64,000 nucleotides of DNA from Streptomyces pacificus (GCF_011766325.1 NZ_BLLG01000004.1:372001-436000); one strand, 5' to 3'; positions 47,504 to 56,328 are shown, counted from the first letter of the stretch. The notes: a model not told the origin generated them from the sequence alone. Translations and numbers: made by a program.

Positions 47504-49774
47504 TCAGGCCGGTTCGGTGCCGGCCGGCGGCCCGGCCGCGGCCGAAGGCGGGCCCTCGGCCGGGAGCAGCGCGCCGCCCGTGAGGCCGTCGGCCAGCAGG
47601 GCCGCCGTCTCCTCCGCGAGCCGCGCGGCCCGCCGTGCCCCGGCGCGCAGTCGATGGACGTGCCGGAAGGCCTCGCCGTAGCGGCGCTGCTCGTCCACCG
47701 GGAGCAGCGGGACCCGGAGCCGGCCCGGGGCGACGTGCAGGACGGTGCTGCCGGTGGAGGCCCCGGCGACGTTCTCCGCCGAGCCGACGAATCCGGCCAG
47801 GAACCAGGAGTCCAGGCGCGCCGGGTCCGGTCGCAGGAGGTGGACCTGCGGGCCGAGGAGCGCGCCGGTGTCGCCGTCGTCGGCGACCCGGGCCATCGGG
47901 CCGCCACCGCCCGCGATCGCCCGTACGAGGACGTCCCCGGCGGCGATCACGGGTGCGGTCGTGGCCGCCGGGCCCAGCTCCGCCGGATCACCGGTCGGGC
48001 CCGTACCCCGGGCGATGTCGGCGCCGGTGAGGACCGGCGCCGCCGCGGCTGAACCGTCCGGCACGGGGGCTTGGGTGTCCGACACGAGAGCTTTGGTGTC
48101 CGGCACGGGGGCTTTGGTGTCCGGCACGGTGCGGAGCAGGGTCAGCGCGCCGCCCCGGGCGAGGTCGGAGGCGTTGGCCGTACGCCACTCCCGGACCGAG
48201 CCGCCGGGTGCCGTCCAGCCGGTGAGACCGGCCGTGTCGAGGAGGGCGCGGGCGGACTCGGCCAGCTCGCGGCGGCCGGTCTCCGTACGCGCGGACAGCT
48301 CCGCGGGGTCGACGTCCCGGTGCGAGGTGCGGACCCGGCGGGCGGGGGTGAGGTCGACGAGGTCGTCGAGGAGGTCGACGACCGGCACCGTGCGTGCGGT
48401 GCCGGGTTCGGCGGCGAACCGGTCCGGGTCGGCGGTGAACGCCTCCCAGTGGGCGAGCGTCCGGGCCGTCAGGCCCGCCCAGTCGATCGGGGCGCGGGAG
48501 GGACCCGTACCCGTACGCGGTATGCCGGCCGCCCGTGCGCCGGTGCCCGAAGGGGGTGCGCCGCCGTCCGTGGGGGGTGCGCCGGCCGGGTCGGCGAACA
48601 GCACCGACTTCCGCTCCGGGCCGCCCGGTTCGGGCCGGGACAGGACCCACAGGTGCAGGCCCACATGCAGCGGAGGCGCGGCGCCGGGCGGGAGGGCCAG
48701 CACGGCCCGCACGACACCGCTGCGCACCAGCTCCGCCCGGATCCGGCGCCCGGAGACGCGGGAGGCGGTGGCGGGCGGCAGGATCAGCACGGCCCGGCCG
48801 CCGGGTACGAGGTGGGCGAGGCAGTGCTGCACCCAGGCGAGTTCGGATTCGGAACGGCCCGGTACGCCGTACGCCCAGCGCGGGTCGTAGGCGAGGCGGT
48901 CGTGGCCCCAGTCGCGGTCCCCGTACGGCGGGTTGCACACCACCGCGTCCGCCGTCAGGCCGTCGAAGGCGTCCGCGCGCAGGCTGTCGCCGATGCGCAC
49001 GGTGACCTCGGCGCGCGGCGCGGCGAGGCTCAGGCCGACCGCGGCGCGCCGGGCCTGCACGGGTACGGAGTCCTGGCCGAGGAGTTCGCCGGCGCCGCGC
49101 CCGGCGGCGGCCGCCAGGAGCGCGCCGCTGCCGCAGGCCGGGTCCAGGACGCGGGCGGCCCCGGCCGGGAGCAGTGCGGCGACGAGCCGCGCCAGGGGCT
49201 CCGGGGTCCCGTAGACGCCGGTCGCGGCGCTGTCGTCGAGTTCCCTCTCCGCGAGCACCGTGAGGGCGGCCGGGGCGCCGGCCTCGCGCACGCAGCGGAG
49301 GAGGGCGCGCAGTGCGGTGCCGTCGGAGGCGGAGAAGAGGGGGCTCGCGGGCGCCGGGCCGGGGAGCGAGGCCAGGAGCCCGGCCACCTCCCCGGAGGCG
49401 CGGGCGGCGAGTTCGGCATCCGTGAGGCCGGCGAGTTCGGCGTTCTTGAGGCCGGCGAGCGCCGCCGTCTGGTCCGCGGGGCGGCGGGCGAGCGTGAGGA
49501 CGAAGGCCATGCGACCGGTCGTGCCGTCCGGGTCGGAGGCGTGGAGGCGGACCGCGGTGCGCAGTTCCTCCCGGGGGTCGGCCACCCGCGTGTGACCGCG
49601 GGAGCCGAGCCATGCCCGGACGGCCCCGAGGTCGTAGAGCGGGCTGGTGTCGGTGCCGGCGGTCGGTGCGGGGAAGTCGGCGTGGCGCCTGCGCCAGTTG
49701 CTGACGGTGGCCCGGGTGACGCCGGCGATGCGGGAGATCTCCGCGGCTGTCACATGGGCTGCGGTCTCGGGCAT
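47504..49774 (-). CDS. N6-adenine DNA methylase fused to N-terminal HTH and C-terminal specificity-like domain
   Basis: 756 residues. N-terminal helix-turn-helix (AAEISRIAGVTRATVSNWRR). Helical region, then the methylase: VLDPACGSGALLAAAAGRGA (motif I) and DAVVCNPPYGDRDWG (motif IV). The C-terminal ~150 residues (GDVLVRAIAGGGGPMARVAD, LLRPDPARLDSWFLAGFVGS, RLRVPLLPVDEQRRYGEAFR) resemble an HsdS half-domain, so one chain may recognise and methylate DNA alone. A tandem T-K-A-P-V-P-D repeat lies in the linker. Position just upstream of hsdM in the same direction suggests co-expression; it may be an accessory methylase or a separate defence component. Confidence 0.88.
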   Translation of the reverse strand: MPETAAHVTAAEISRIAGVTRATVSNWRRRHADFPAPTAGTDTSPLYDLGAVRAWLGSRGHTRVADPREELRTAVRLHASDPDGTTGRMAFVLTLARRPADQTAALAGLKNAELAGLTDAELAARASGEVAGLLASLPGPAPASPLFSASDGTALRALLRCVREAGAPAALTVLAERELDDSAATGVYGTPEPLARLVAALLPAGAARVLDPACGSGALLAAAAGRGAGELLGQDSVPVQARRAAVGLSLAAPRAEVTVRIGDSLRADAFDGLTADAVVCNPPYGDRDWGHDRLAYDPRWAYGVPGRSESELAWVQHCLAHLVPGGRAVLILPPATASRVSGRRIRAELVRSGVVRAVLALPPGAAPPLHVGLHLWVLSRPEPGGPERKSVLFADPAGAPPTDGGAPPSGTGARAAGIPRTGTGPSRAPIDWAGLTARTLAHWEAFTADPDRFAAEPGTARTVPVVDLLDDLVDLTPARRVRTSHRDVDPAELSARTETGRRELAESARALLDTAGLTGWTAPGGSVREWRTANASDLARGGALTLLRTVPDTKAPVPDTKALVSDTQAPVPDGSAAAAPVLTGADIARGTGPTGDPAELGPAATTAPVIAAGDVLVRAIAGGGGPMARVADDGDTGALLGPQVHLLRPDPARLDSWFLAGFVGSAENVAGASTGSTVLHVAPGRLRVPLLPVDEQRRYGEAFRHVHRLRAGARRAARLAEETAALLADGLTGGALLPAEGPPSAAAGPPAGTEPA
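48063..48125 (-). repeat. Three 21-bp in-frame tandem repeats in the methylase linker
   Basis: Units at 48063-48083, 48084-48104 and 48105-48125 encode variants of the heptad VPDTKAP. Copy number could vary without breaking the frame. Confidence 0.9.
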
Positions 49775-50012
49775 GGCCTGGCGGCACCTCTCCTCGACGG
49801 GGACAGCTCACAGCCTACCCCATCACCCCAACGGAAATTCATGTTTGACAGCGCTTTCACTGGCGTCGGGGAACTCGACGGCATCATCGTCTCGAACGAC
49901 AACTTCGCCCGCATCGACATCACCGGCAGCGCGCACGGCTGTCACCACCGTTCGGGGCGTGGGGGCGTGCGCGCCCCGGGGGAGGTGAGGTGTGGTGGTG
50001 ACGAGCCGGGCG
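49775..50012. other. Spacer between peptidase and methylase genes
   Basis: 238 bp, relatively A+T-rich at 49830-49920 (GGAAATTCATGTTTGACAGC). It contains the methylase promoter region. Short inverted repeats (GGGCGTGGGGGCGTGCGCGCCC) may terminate the peptidase transcript. No gene seen. Confidence 0.4.
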
Positions 50013-51623
50013 TCAGCAGGTCGCGCCTGCCTTGACCGGCTTGAGATGGATGAGGTAGCTGTCCACAGCTTTGTCCACGCAGCTACTGCCCCGCCCGTAG
50101 GCGGTGTGGCCCATTGCCTCAAAGGTCAGCAGCATGCCCTTGGGTAGCTGGCGGGCCAGGCTCTGTGCCTCGTGATAGGGCGTGGAGGGGTCGCCGGTAG
50201 TGCCCACCACCAGGACCGAGGGGAGACCGTCGGCACTCACACGGTGCGGGCCTGGACCGCGGTGCGGCCAGCCCTTGCAACCAAGCTCGGCGATCACGCT
50301 CTCGGCCCCGAAGTCGCCCTCGGCCTGATGGGCCTGGTCGAGGGCCTTCCAGTATGCCTGGGGGTCTTTGGGGTGGGGGATGTCAAGGCAGTCGACGGCG
50401 GTGATGGCCACATCGGAGTTGTCGGGGTGGCTCTCCTCCCGCTCATCCTCCTGTGCCTCGCCCTCGCCGGCGCCCTCCTCCCCGGCGGCAATCCTGTCGA
50501 GCCGCGTTCCATCACCCCCGGCCGCCTCGCTCAGAGCGCGGGACAGGTCTTCCCACTGCTCCTCGGGGGTGTACATCGAGGTGACGATGGCACTGTGCAG
50601 GGCCGCCGTGTCCAGGTCCGATTCGCCGTCGTCGACCGGCAGCGGCTCCTGTTCGGTTTGCGCGTACAGACCGTCGAGCAGCTCATGAATGCCCTCAGGG
50701 GTGTCGGCGGGGCAGGCGTCCCCCACCACGTCGGCGCAGTACTCAGCGTAGTCATCGACCGCTGTGCGGAAGCCGACGGCCTGGCTGCGGGCCCGCTCCA
50801 CCCAGTTGAGCGAGGGGTCGATGGCCCCGTCCAGCACCATCGCTCGTACCCGCCGGGGGAACAGCTCGCCGTACACGGTGCCGAGAAGAGTCCCGTAGGA
50901 CCAGCCGAGATAGCTCAGCTTGCTATCGCCGAGCGCGGCGCGCAGCACGTCCATGTCGCGGGCGGCGTCGGCCGTTCCCACATACGGCAGGATCGGGCCG
51001 CTGTGCCTTCTGCAGGCCGCGACCGCGCTCTCGGCATCAGCCAGAGCAGCCCGGCGCTGCTCGGCCGTTGTGGGGTACAGCGGCTGCGGCACGGCGTCGT
51101 CAACCTCCGCCTCTTCCTCAGGGCCGCAGTCCACGGCGGGCTTGCTGCCCGCCACACCGCGCGGGTCGAATCCCACGATGTCGAAGCGGGCCCGTATTCG
51201 CTTGCTGAATGACTGAACTCCGCCGTCCTGGAGCAGGGCGACCCCGGACTCTCCGGGGCCGCCGGGATTGACGACCAGCGACCCGCTGCGGCGGGCCGTA
51301 TCCGTTGCGGCGGCCCGTATGAGGGGGAGAGTGAAGGTCTTGCCATTGTTGGGCGCTGTGTAGTCCATGGGGACCTTCAGCGTGGCGCACTCCTCCTGGC
51401 CGCAGGGCTTCCACTGGGGCTTTTGGTGGTAGAAAGCGCGCAGGTCGGCGCGGGCGGCGGGATCGTCGGCGGACGTCTCTGGAGCGTTCTGCGTACAGCC
51501 GCTCAGCGAAGTGGCGGCGAGGGCCGCTGCCACTGCCAGGACGACGGCGCGGTGATGGCACTTGACATGGATGAACAAGGGTGTCTGCTCCGGAGTCCGA
51601 ACGGTGAGCATCGCTTCGGGCAT
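50013..51623 (-). CDS. Secreted tripeptidyl aminopeptidase-like alpha/beta hydrolase (lipoprotein)
   Basis: 536 residues if started at the ATG at 51623; a GTG at 51561 gives a more usual signal peptide. VVLAVAAALAATSLSGC is a lipoprotein signal with lipobox LSGC. The catalytic domain shows NPGGPGESG (oxyanion region), LGWSYGTLLGTVYGE (nucleophile Ser), and a TAP-like C-terminal part with Asp in VGTTGDPSTP and His in EAMGHTAYG. Family members trim N-terminal tripeptides of secreted proteins. An acidic insert (AAGEEGAGEGEAQEDEREES) sits before the TAP-like domain. Confidence 0.92.
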   Translation of the reverse strand: MPEAMLTVRTPEQTPLFIHVKCHHRAVVLAVAAALAATSLSGCTQNAPETSADDPAARADLRAFYHQKPQWKPCGQEECATLKVPMDYTAPNNGKTFTLPLIRAAATDTARRSGSLVVNPGGPGESGVALLQDGGVQSFSKRIRARFDIVGFDPRGVAGSKPAVDCGPEEEAEVDDAVPQPLYPTTAEQRRAALADAESAVAACRRHSGPILPYVGTADAARDMDVLRAALGDSKLSYLGWSYGTLLGTVYGELFPRRVRAMVLDGAIDPSLNWVERARSQAVGFRTAVDDYAEYCADVVGDACPADTPEGIHELLDGLYAQTEQEPLPVDDGESDLDTAALHSAIVTSMYTPEEQWEDLSRALSEAAGGDGTRLDRIAAGEEGAGEGEAQEDEREESHPDNSDVAITAVDCLDIPHPKDPQAYWKALDQAHQAEGDFGAESVIAELGCKGWPHRGPGPHRVSADGLPSVLVVGTTGDPSTPYHEAQSLARQLPKGMLLTFEAMGHTAYGRGSSCVDKAVDSYLIHLKPVKAGATC

Positions 51624-51966
51624 GTCAGCGACCCGGATACGGTACGGACCGGAATCTCACCCTCACGTCATTCTCAGGTAGAGGTTCGTCTCTGTTCCTT
51701 GTCCCCAGGGATGACAACCAAGAGAGCGGCACAGCCCTCCGGGGGCGCCGTCGGGCGTCTTACCATCGAGGCCCGGGGGGGACGAGGACCACGGTCGGTT
51801 CCTGGAGGGAGCGGAATCCGGGTGTGTGAGGGCCGGTACCCGGCCTCCGGCGCGCGTCCCGTGGTGCCCTACGAGCCCGCACTGCCGCAACAACGAAGAT
51901 CGCGTCGTCAAGGTTACGGCCTCCCGCTGAGCACGCAAACGGGGTGCGGGCAGACGAAAGCCCCGG

Positions 51967-52180
51967 TCAGCGGCCGTAGGTGCTGGTGCAGAGCCTGGCG
52001 AGGTCGTCGGAGGTGACCCCGGCGGCCTTGCGGCAGAGCTGGCGCATCTGCGGGACCTGCGCGGTCGGCGGGGCTTTGCGCACGCGCGGTGCGGCGGGCT
52101 TCGGCCGGGCGGGGGCCTGCCACCGCACCCGCGGCGCCGGCACCCGAATGGTAGACAGCCGCCAGGCGCAGTTCTTGGTA
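51967..52180 (-). pseudogene. Possible 3' fragment of a Cys-containing small protein gene
   Basis: A minus-strand frame ends in QMRQLCRKAAGVTSDDLARLC followed by a short Tyr/Gly tail and stop, preceded by Pro/Lys/Arg-rich sequence. The Cys-rich C-terminus resembles that of small Streptomyces proteins ending C-x(12-15)-C, but there is no credible start; the upstream frame is junk. I rate it as a truncated remnant. Confidence 0.3.
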
Positions 52181-52461
52181 CTGGCCGACAGTGAAACGGG
52201 TGGATGGCGGGTCGGCGTTGAAGCGCTGACCACGGCGTTCCGGGCCCGATGGGCAGCCGTCGAAATCGATTGGTAGCTCCCAGCTGATCTCACCTCCGCC
52301 TGCCGTCCCTTCGGGCTGCGGCGCTGGGGCGCCGGTCCCGGCCGAGCGGCAGGCCGGGAAACGCGCCAGAGGATCCCAGGGGAGCGAGGAGACTTCCGAC
52401 AGTCCGGGACACGCTGACGCAAGGGGCCAGGTCGTCTGACCGCCGGACTGCGCCGAGACCG

Positions 52462-52486
52462 CTCATCAGCGCCAAGCGCAGGAGGG
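52462..52486. repeat. 25-bp exact copy of a segment of the 91-aa gene
   Basis: Identical to 32795-32819 (CTCATCAGCGCCAAGCGCAG + GAGGG). In the original it encodes LLRLALMR near the C-terminus of the small hypothetical protein; here it sits in non-coding sequence. Confidence 0.9.
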
Positions 52487-52742
52487 CGCCCGTGGACGAG
52501 GCGTGGGACTTGTTCCGCCTCGCCGTACAACCACGAAAGACGAGAGAGCCTGGAAACAGCTAAATCATGACAGACACCGATCAATCCCTAAATCTGAGGA
52601 AGGCCTGAGCAAGGAATGTGACGCCCGTCACTGCATGGGACGGTTGGGCCTGATGTGATCATTCGTGACCAGACGGCTACAACACCCGCACTTGCGGCAG
52701 ATGTCGGGGGAGGGATGGCCGTGACAACTGAATGGAGATCAA

Positions 52743-53306
52743 GTGCGCAAGCGCTTTATGACCATCGCTGCGTCCTGCGGACTCGCGCTGGCGGTCGTGG
52801 CGCCCGCCGCTACTGCCCTCGCGGTTGCCGCCGACGACCCGATCGCCGTCAGTGAGGACGGGCAGGCGGTCCAGGCGGAGCAGCTGAGCCCGGAGCAACT
52901 GGCGGCCTTCACCAACGAGCCGGTTGCGGAGGGGGTCGACGTCTCGGGAGAGGGAGCCGGGGCCGGGTCGGTGCAGGCTGCTGCCGCCGCGACCAAGTAC
53001 CGGAAGGCCCAGTTCAAGCGGGGCGGTTCGCTGATGTGGACCCGTGACACCGTGTACTTCGGCTACAACGGGAGCAAGGTCACGTCCTCGAAGGGCTGGC
53101 AGGAGAGCGGGCACGTCTTCCCGAATATCGCGAAGAACAACGGGATCACGCGATACCACACCACCTCGTCGACTCACAAGTGGCGTGCGAAGGACACCAT
53201 CGGTGCCGGTGTCCCCACGCCTTGGGGCGATGTGAAGGCGTACTCGAAGGACTACACGCACTACTTCTCGGGTAGCAAGTCCGGGGCCTGGAACTGGAAG
53301 GGCTGA
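52743..53306 (+). CDS. Secreted bacteriocin-like protein of unknown family
   Basis: 187 residues from a GTG with GGAG at the right distance. Sec signal peptide RFMTIAASCGLALAVVAPAA.. ending ALA. A Glu/Ala-rich pro-region (about 35-80) precedes a basic, aromatic, Cys-free C-terminal domain: FKRGGSLMWTRDTVYFGYNG, GWQESGHVFPNIAKNNGITR, IGAGVPTPWGDVKAYSKDY. The layout (secreted Gly/Trp/Tyr-rich protein followed by an ABC ATPase and a membrane protein) resembles lactococcin 972-type loci, but the sequence does not clearly match that family. It could be a bacteriocin with its immunity/export pair or a cell-surface signal. Confidence 0.7.
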   Translation: MRKRFMTIAASCGLALAVVAPAATALAVAADDPIAVSEDGQAVQAEQLSPEQLAAFTNEPVAEGVDVSGEGAGAGSVQAAAAATKYRKAQFKRGGSLMWTRDTVYFGYNGSKVTSSKGWQESGHVFPNIAKNNGITRYHTTSSTHKWRAKDTIGAGVPTPWGDVKAYSKDYTHYFSGSKSGAWNWKG

Positions 53307-53384
53307 GGTTTCGCGTACGAGCGCGGTGAGCGGCCGGGGCGCCTGTGGATACTCCGGCCGCCCGCTTGTCGCGCCGTACACGGG

Positions 53385-54071
53385 ATGTCACCGATGATCA
53401 GTATCAGGAACCTTACGAAGAGCTATGGTGGGCACACGGTTCTGAACAGAGTGTCTGCCGAATTCCGCGCAGGCAGGGTGAGCTACCTCTTGGGCCCGAA
53501 CGGAGCCGGGAAGACTACCCTTTTCAAGTGCCTGGCCGGCCTGGAAACACACACCGGAACCGTCGAGTTCGACGGCCGTCCACTGGCGGACGTGCGTGAG
53601 CATGTCTTCCCAGTGTTCGACGACTGTGCCCTGTACCCGCACTTGTCCGGCTTCGAGAACCTGCACTTCCTCCTTGGCCGGAAGACCCTCTGGGAAGATG
53701 TCCGCACGGTCGCGGACGGTGTGCTGGACCGCGCGACGCTGCGCAAGCCGGCCCGGGCGCTGTCCTACGGGCAGCGCAAGAAGCTGTACACGGTGGGCCT
53801 GCTGCTGGCCCGGCCCTCGTACGTCGTCCTCGACGAGCTGGCGAACGGCCTGGACTACGACAGCCTGCAGTGGCTGCGCGCCTCGCTGGCGCAGCTCAAG
53901 CAGGACAGCGTCGTGGTCGCCTCCGGCCACCAATTCGACTTCTACGACCGTGTGGCGGACGATGTGTTCGCCGTATCCGAGAACGGGCTGAGCAAGCTTG
54001 ACTTCAACCACGCCGCCGGTGACCGTCTCGAAGACGCGTACCTGGCCCATCACGCGCACGGTCCGCGCTGA
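53385..54071 (+). CDS. ABC transporter ATP-binding protein
   Basis: 228 residues. Walker A LLGPNGAGKTTLF, signature ALSYGQRKKLY (SYGQ variant of LSGGQ), Walker B YVVLDELANGLD and switch His in VVASGHQFDFYD. The usual Q-loop Gln position reads VFPVFDDCALYPHLSG, as in several ABC-2 export/immunity ATPases. It follows the secreted protein gene by 78 bp and overlaps the permease gene by about 50 bp. Confidence 0.93.
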   Translation: MSPMISIRNLTKSYGGHTVLNRVSAEFRAGRVSYLLGPNGAGKTTLFKCLAGLETHTGTVEFDGRPLADVREHVFPVFDDCALYPHLSGFENLHFLLGRKTLWEDVRTVADGVLDRATLRKPARALSYGQRKKLYTVGLLLARPSYVVLDELANGLDYDSLQWLRASLAQLKQDSVVVASGHQFDFYDRVADDVFAVSENGLSKLDFNHAAGDRLEDAYLAHHAHGPR

Positions 54072-54963
54072 TCTGCGCTACCAGTGGGCGTCGCGGTACT
54101 TCCTGTACACGCTCGTCTGCTTTATGGCGGTCGCGTCGGCTTTCGCTGTGGGCGCGTACGCCACTGCGCACAGCGCGGTGAACAGCCTGCGGCAGGAGTG
54201 GGCATTCCTGCACCAAGACGGCGGCTACACCTTCGAGCGGGCCATCGGGCGCGGCAGCGACCCCACCGACGACCCTCTGAAGGAGACCTGGGAGAGCGCC
54301 GGGCAGGCCGTGGCCAACCTCCATCCCTTCCAGGGCACCGTCAACCTGCTCCAGGTCCTGTGCTTCGTCATCGGCCCGCTCGTCTTCTTCACCTACGGCG
54401 CGATCGCACCGACACGCGACACGCACTACAAGACCCTGAAGTTCCGCGCGGTCCGCGAAGGACCGCGGAGGCTGTTCCTGTCCCAGGCCGTCACCCTGAC
54501 GGCGGCGGTCACCGCTCTGACCGCGGCAGCCTTCGTCGCAACACTGCTCACCAGCACGGCTCTGCACCTGGCGGTGAACGGACGCGTCGACACCCGGCTG
54601 CTCGAAGTGCCTGGCGACCTCTCCCCGGCCGACACCCTGCCGACCCTGGCGATGACGCTCACAACCGGTGTGGTCTTCGCTCTCCTGGGCATGAGCGCGG
54701 CGCTCATCGTTCGGCGCCCACTGTACGTGCTGCCGGTGTTCCTGGTCGGTTTCTTCCTCGTGCCCATCCTGGGCCGGTTCGACCCCCGCAACCTCCTGAT
54801 GGCGATCGCCTACCCACACCTGGAGTTCGTCGGCGGATTCATTCCCCCTGCCCCCGCACCGGTATCAGAGCTCGCCGCCGCCGCGCTCCTGACCGTCGGC
54901 ACGGCAGTGGTGCTGGCCATCACCTATGCCGTGCACTCGCGCAGATCGCTCTGCACCACGTGA
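54019..54963 (+). CDS. ABC-2-like membrane component
   Basis: About 314 residues from the GTG at 54019; a TTG at 53998 is also in frame. Six hydrophobic segments: YFLYTLVCFMAVASAFAVG, LLQVLCFVIGPLVFFTYGAI, ALTAAAFVATLLTSTALHL, FALLGMSAALIV, YVLPVFLVGFFLVPILG and LLTVGTAVVLAITYAV. No extracellular protease or substrate-binding domain. With the preceding ATPase it forms a half-exporter suited to exporting or protecting against the secreted protein encoded at 52743. Confidence 0.85.
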   Translation: MTVSKTRTWPITRTVRADLRYQWASRYFLYTLVCFMAVASAFAVGAYATAHSAVNSLRQEWAFLHQDGGYTFERAIGRGSDPTDDPLKETWESAGQAVANLHPFQGTVNLLQVLCFVIGPLVFFTYGAIAPTRDTHYKTLKFRAVREGPRRLFLSQAVTLTAAVTALTAAAFVATLLTSTALHLAVNGRVDTRLLEVPGDLSPADTLPTLAMTLTTGVVFALLGMSAALIVRRPLYVLPVFLVGFFLVPILGRFDPRNLLMAIAYPHLEFVGGFIPPAPAPVSELAAAALLTVGTAVVLAITYAVHSRRSLCTT

Positions 54964-55488
54964 ATGCGTCAGTCACCCTCGCGAGGTGCCCGAGCAGGGG
55001 TGGCGGTGGCTCTCTCCTGCAGGGGACGCCTTCCCCCCCTCATGGCCTGGCACCGGCCCTGCTGATCCGCCGCTCCACCGTGCCGAACAAGAAGAACGAG
55101 AACGGTGAACTCGACCGCGAGGTGGCCTGCTTCCTGTGCCACCACGCCCCCGGCGCCACTCTCGCCGCGCTGGTGACCGCCGTGATGCCCGATCTTCTGT
55201 TCCCCGGGGCCATTTCTCGGGTGACGGCCACCAGTGCGTCAACCGTGTGCCCGAGATCGTCACCCGCAGGCTCAGGTCGCAAAGCCCACACCGTCGGGGA
55301 TCCCGGCCCCGAGACTGGGTGCCGGCGACGACCAGGACCCCTTCCGGATCACCGAGGCCGGGCCACGATCCGCTCACGCCCCGCCGCCTCCAGGACCGCC
55401 GCGCTCCACGCACCCCGGACAAGAACGTCCGAATGCGGCCGGGCTGAGAGTGCCCGGGGTGTTCCGCGATGGTCCGGCCGTTTCTGGG
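54964..55488. other. Spacer holding copy B of the 93-bp repeat
   Basis: 525 bp without an intact gene. A plus-strand open stretch from 55081 (PNKKNENGELDREVACFLCH) runs into the 93-bp repeat and then into unrelated sequence; it may be a gene fragment. The remainder is G+C-rich and featureless. Confidence 0.5.
55182..55274 (+). repeat. 93-bp dispersed repeat, copy B
   Basis: Starts GTGATGCCCGATCTTCTG and ends CCGCAGGCTCA; same orientation as 35717-35809. Retains the CGGGTGACG / CGTCACCCG inverted repeat. Confidence 0.8.
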
Positions 55489-56328
55489 CTACTTCTGGTT
55501 CAGCGGAATGGCGATGTCGAAGACCTGCCGGCCGGAGGGGAAGGAGCCGACCCTCTCGGCCCTGCCGGTGATGAGGCTGACTTCGTAGAAGCGCTGGGCG
55601 GCGTTGACGGTGAGGGCTGCGAAACCGCGGTGGCTCTGGTCCTTGGCGGAGAAGTAGATGTCGAAGCCCGCACCGGGACCCGCGTCCACGCCCAGGTTGC
55701 CGGTGGGGGCGAGCGTGCCGGAATTGGCGGGGGACTGCAGGACCACACGGTCGTTGCGGGTGTCGATGTCGAACAGACTGGTGGCGGTGTCCGTGTCCAG
55801 GTCGTTGTTGGTGTAGGCAGCACCGGTCACCCCGAGGGCGGCGCCTGGGGCCGGCGGGTTGGTGAGCGGGGTATCGGCGACGGTTCCGCCGACGGCGACG
55901 TCGACGTTGTGCCGCAGGTTCTGGCCGGCGTCGCTGATGATCCGCAGCCGGTCCGCGGCCGGGTTGAAGTCCACGCCGAAGAACCTGCCCTGAAGAACGA
56001 TGCTCAGCTGGGACACCTTCGTCGCCGCAGCACTGCCGGTGCCGATGATGTATACGCCGCCGGCGTTGCCCACGCCGTACAGCAGGCCGTTGCGGACGCG
56101 GTAGTCGATGCCGACCAGATCCGTGTCGCCTTGCAGGCCCGTGACGGTGCCGATCGGGTCGACCCTGTTCGGCCGGTCCGCGCGGAACTGCACCAGCCGC
56201 AGGTCGTCGGTCAGTCCGATGACCTCCAGAGCTCTGCGGCCATCTCCCATGTCGGGGGCGGCGGCCACAGCCGGAACGGACACGGACCAGGCAGTGGCAA
56301 GCACCACTGCGAGAACTGCCTTGCGCAT
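55489..56328 (-). CDS. Secreted DUF4394 protein
   Basis: 279 residues from the ATG at 56328 with GGAG nine bases upstream; the frame is open to 56967 but the extension is low complexity. Signal peptide MRKAVLAVVLATAWSVSVPA.. The rest is a beta-propeller-like DUF4394 domain with repeated motifs (LEVIGLTDDLRLVQFRADRP, GRFFGVDFNPAADRLRIISD, GQNLRHNVDVAVGGTVADTP, AALGVTGAAYTNNDLDTDTA). The family is extracellular and its function is unknown. Confidence 0.9.
   Translation of the reverse strand: MRKAVLAVVLATAWSVSVPAVAAAPDMGDGRRALEVIGLTDDLRLVQFRADRPNRVDPIGTVTGLQGDTDLVGIDYRVRNGLLYGVGNAGGVYIIGTGSAAATKVSQLSIVLQGRFFGVDFNPAADRLRIISDAGQNLRHNVDVAVGGTVADTPLTNPPAPGAALGVTGAAYTNNDLDTDTATSLFDIDTRNDRVVLQSPANSGTLAPTGNLGVDAGPGAGFDIYFSAKDQSHRGFAALTVNAAQRFYEVSLITGRAERVGSFPSGRQVFDIAIPLNQK

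Larger units (their letters stand above)
51624..52742. other. 1.1-kb accessory spacer with gene fragments
   Basis: No intact gene. It holds a possible 3' gene fragment at 51967-52180, the 25-bp copy of the 91-aa gene at 52462-52486, and a lower-G+C leader (52550-52742) for the secreted protein gene. Frames are interrupted in both directions, which suggests decayed inserted DNA. Confidence 0.5.

Noticed and set aside
48071..50035. 654-codon frame antisense to the HTH-fused methylase
   Set aside because: Shadow frame; Arg/Gly-rich and motif-free.
52743..53306. Confident assignment of the secreted protein to the lactococcin 972 family
   Set aside because: Gene layout fits, but the mature sequence lacks a clear match to the family pattern that I can verify by eye.
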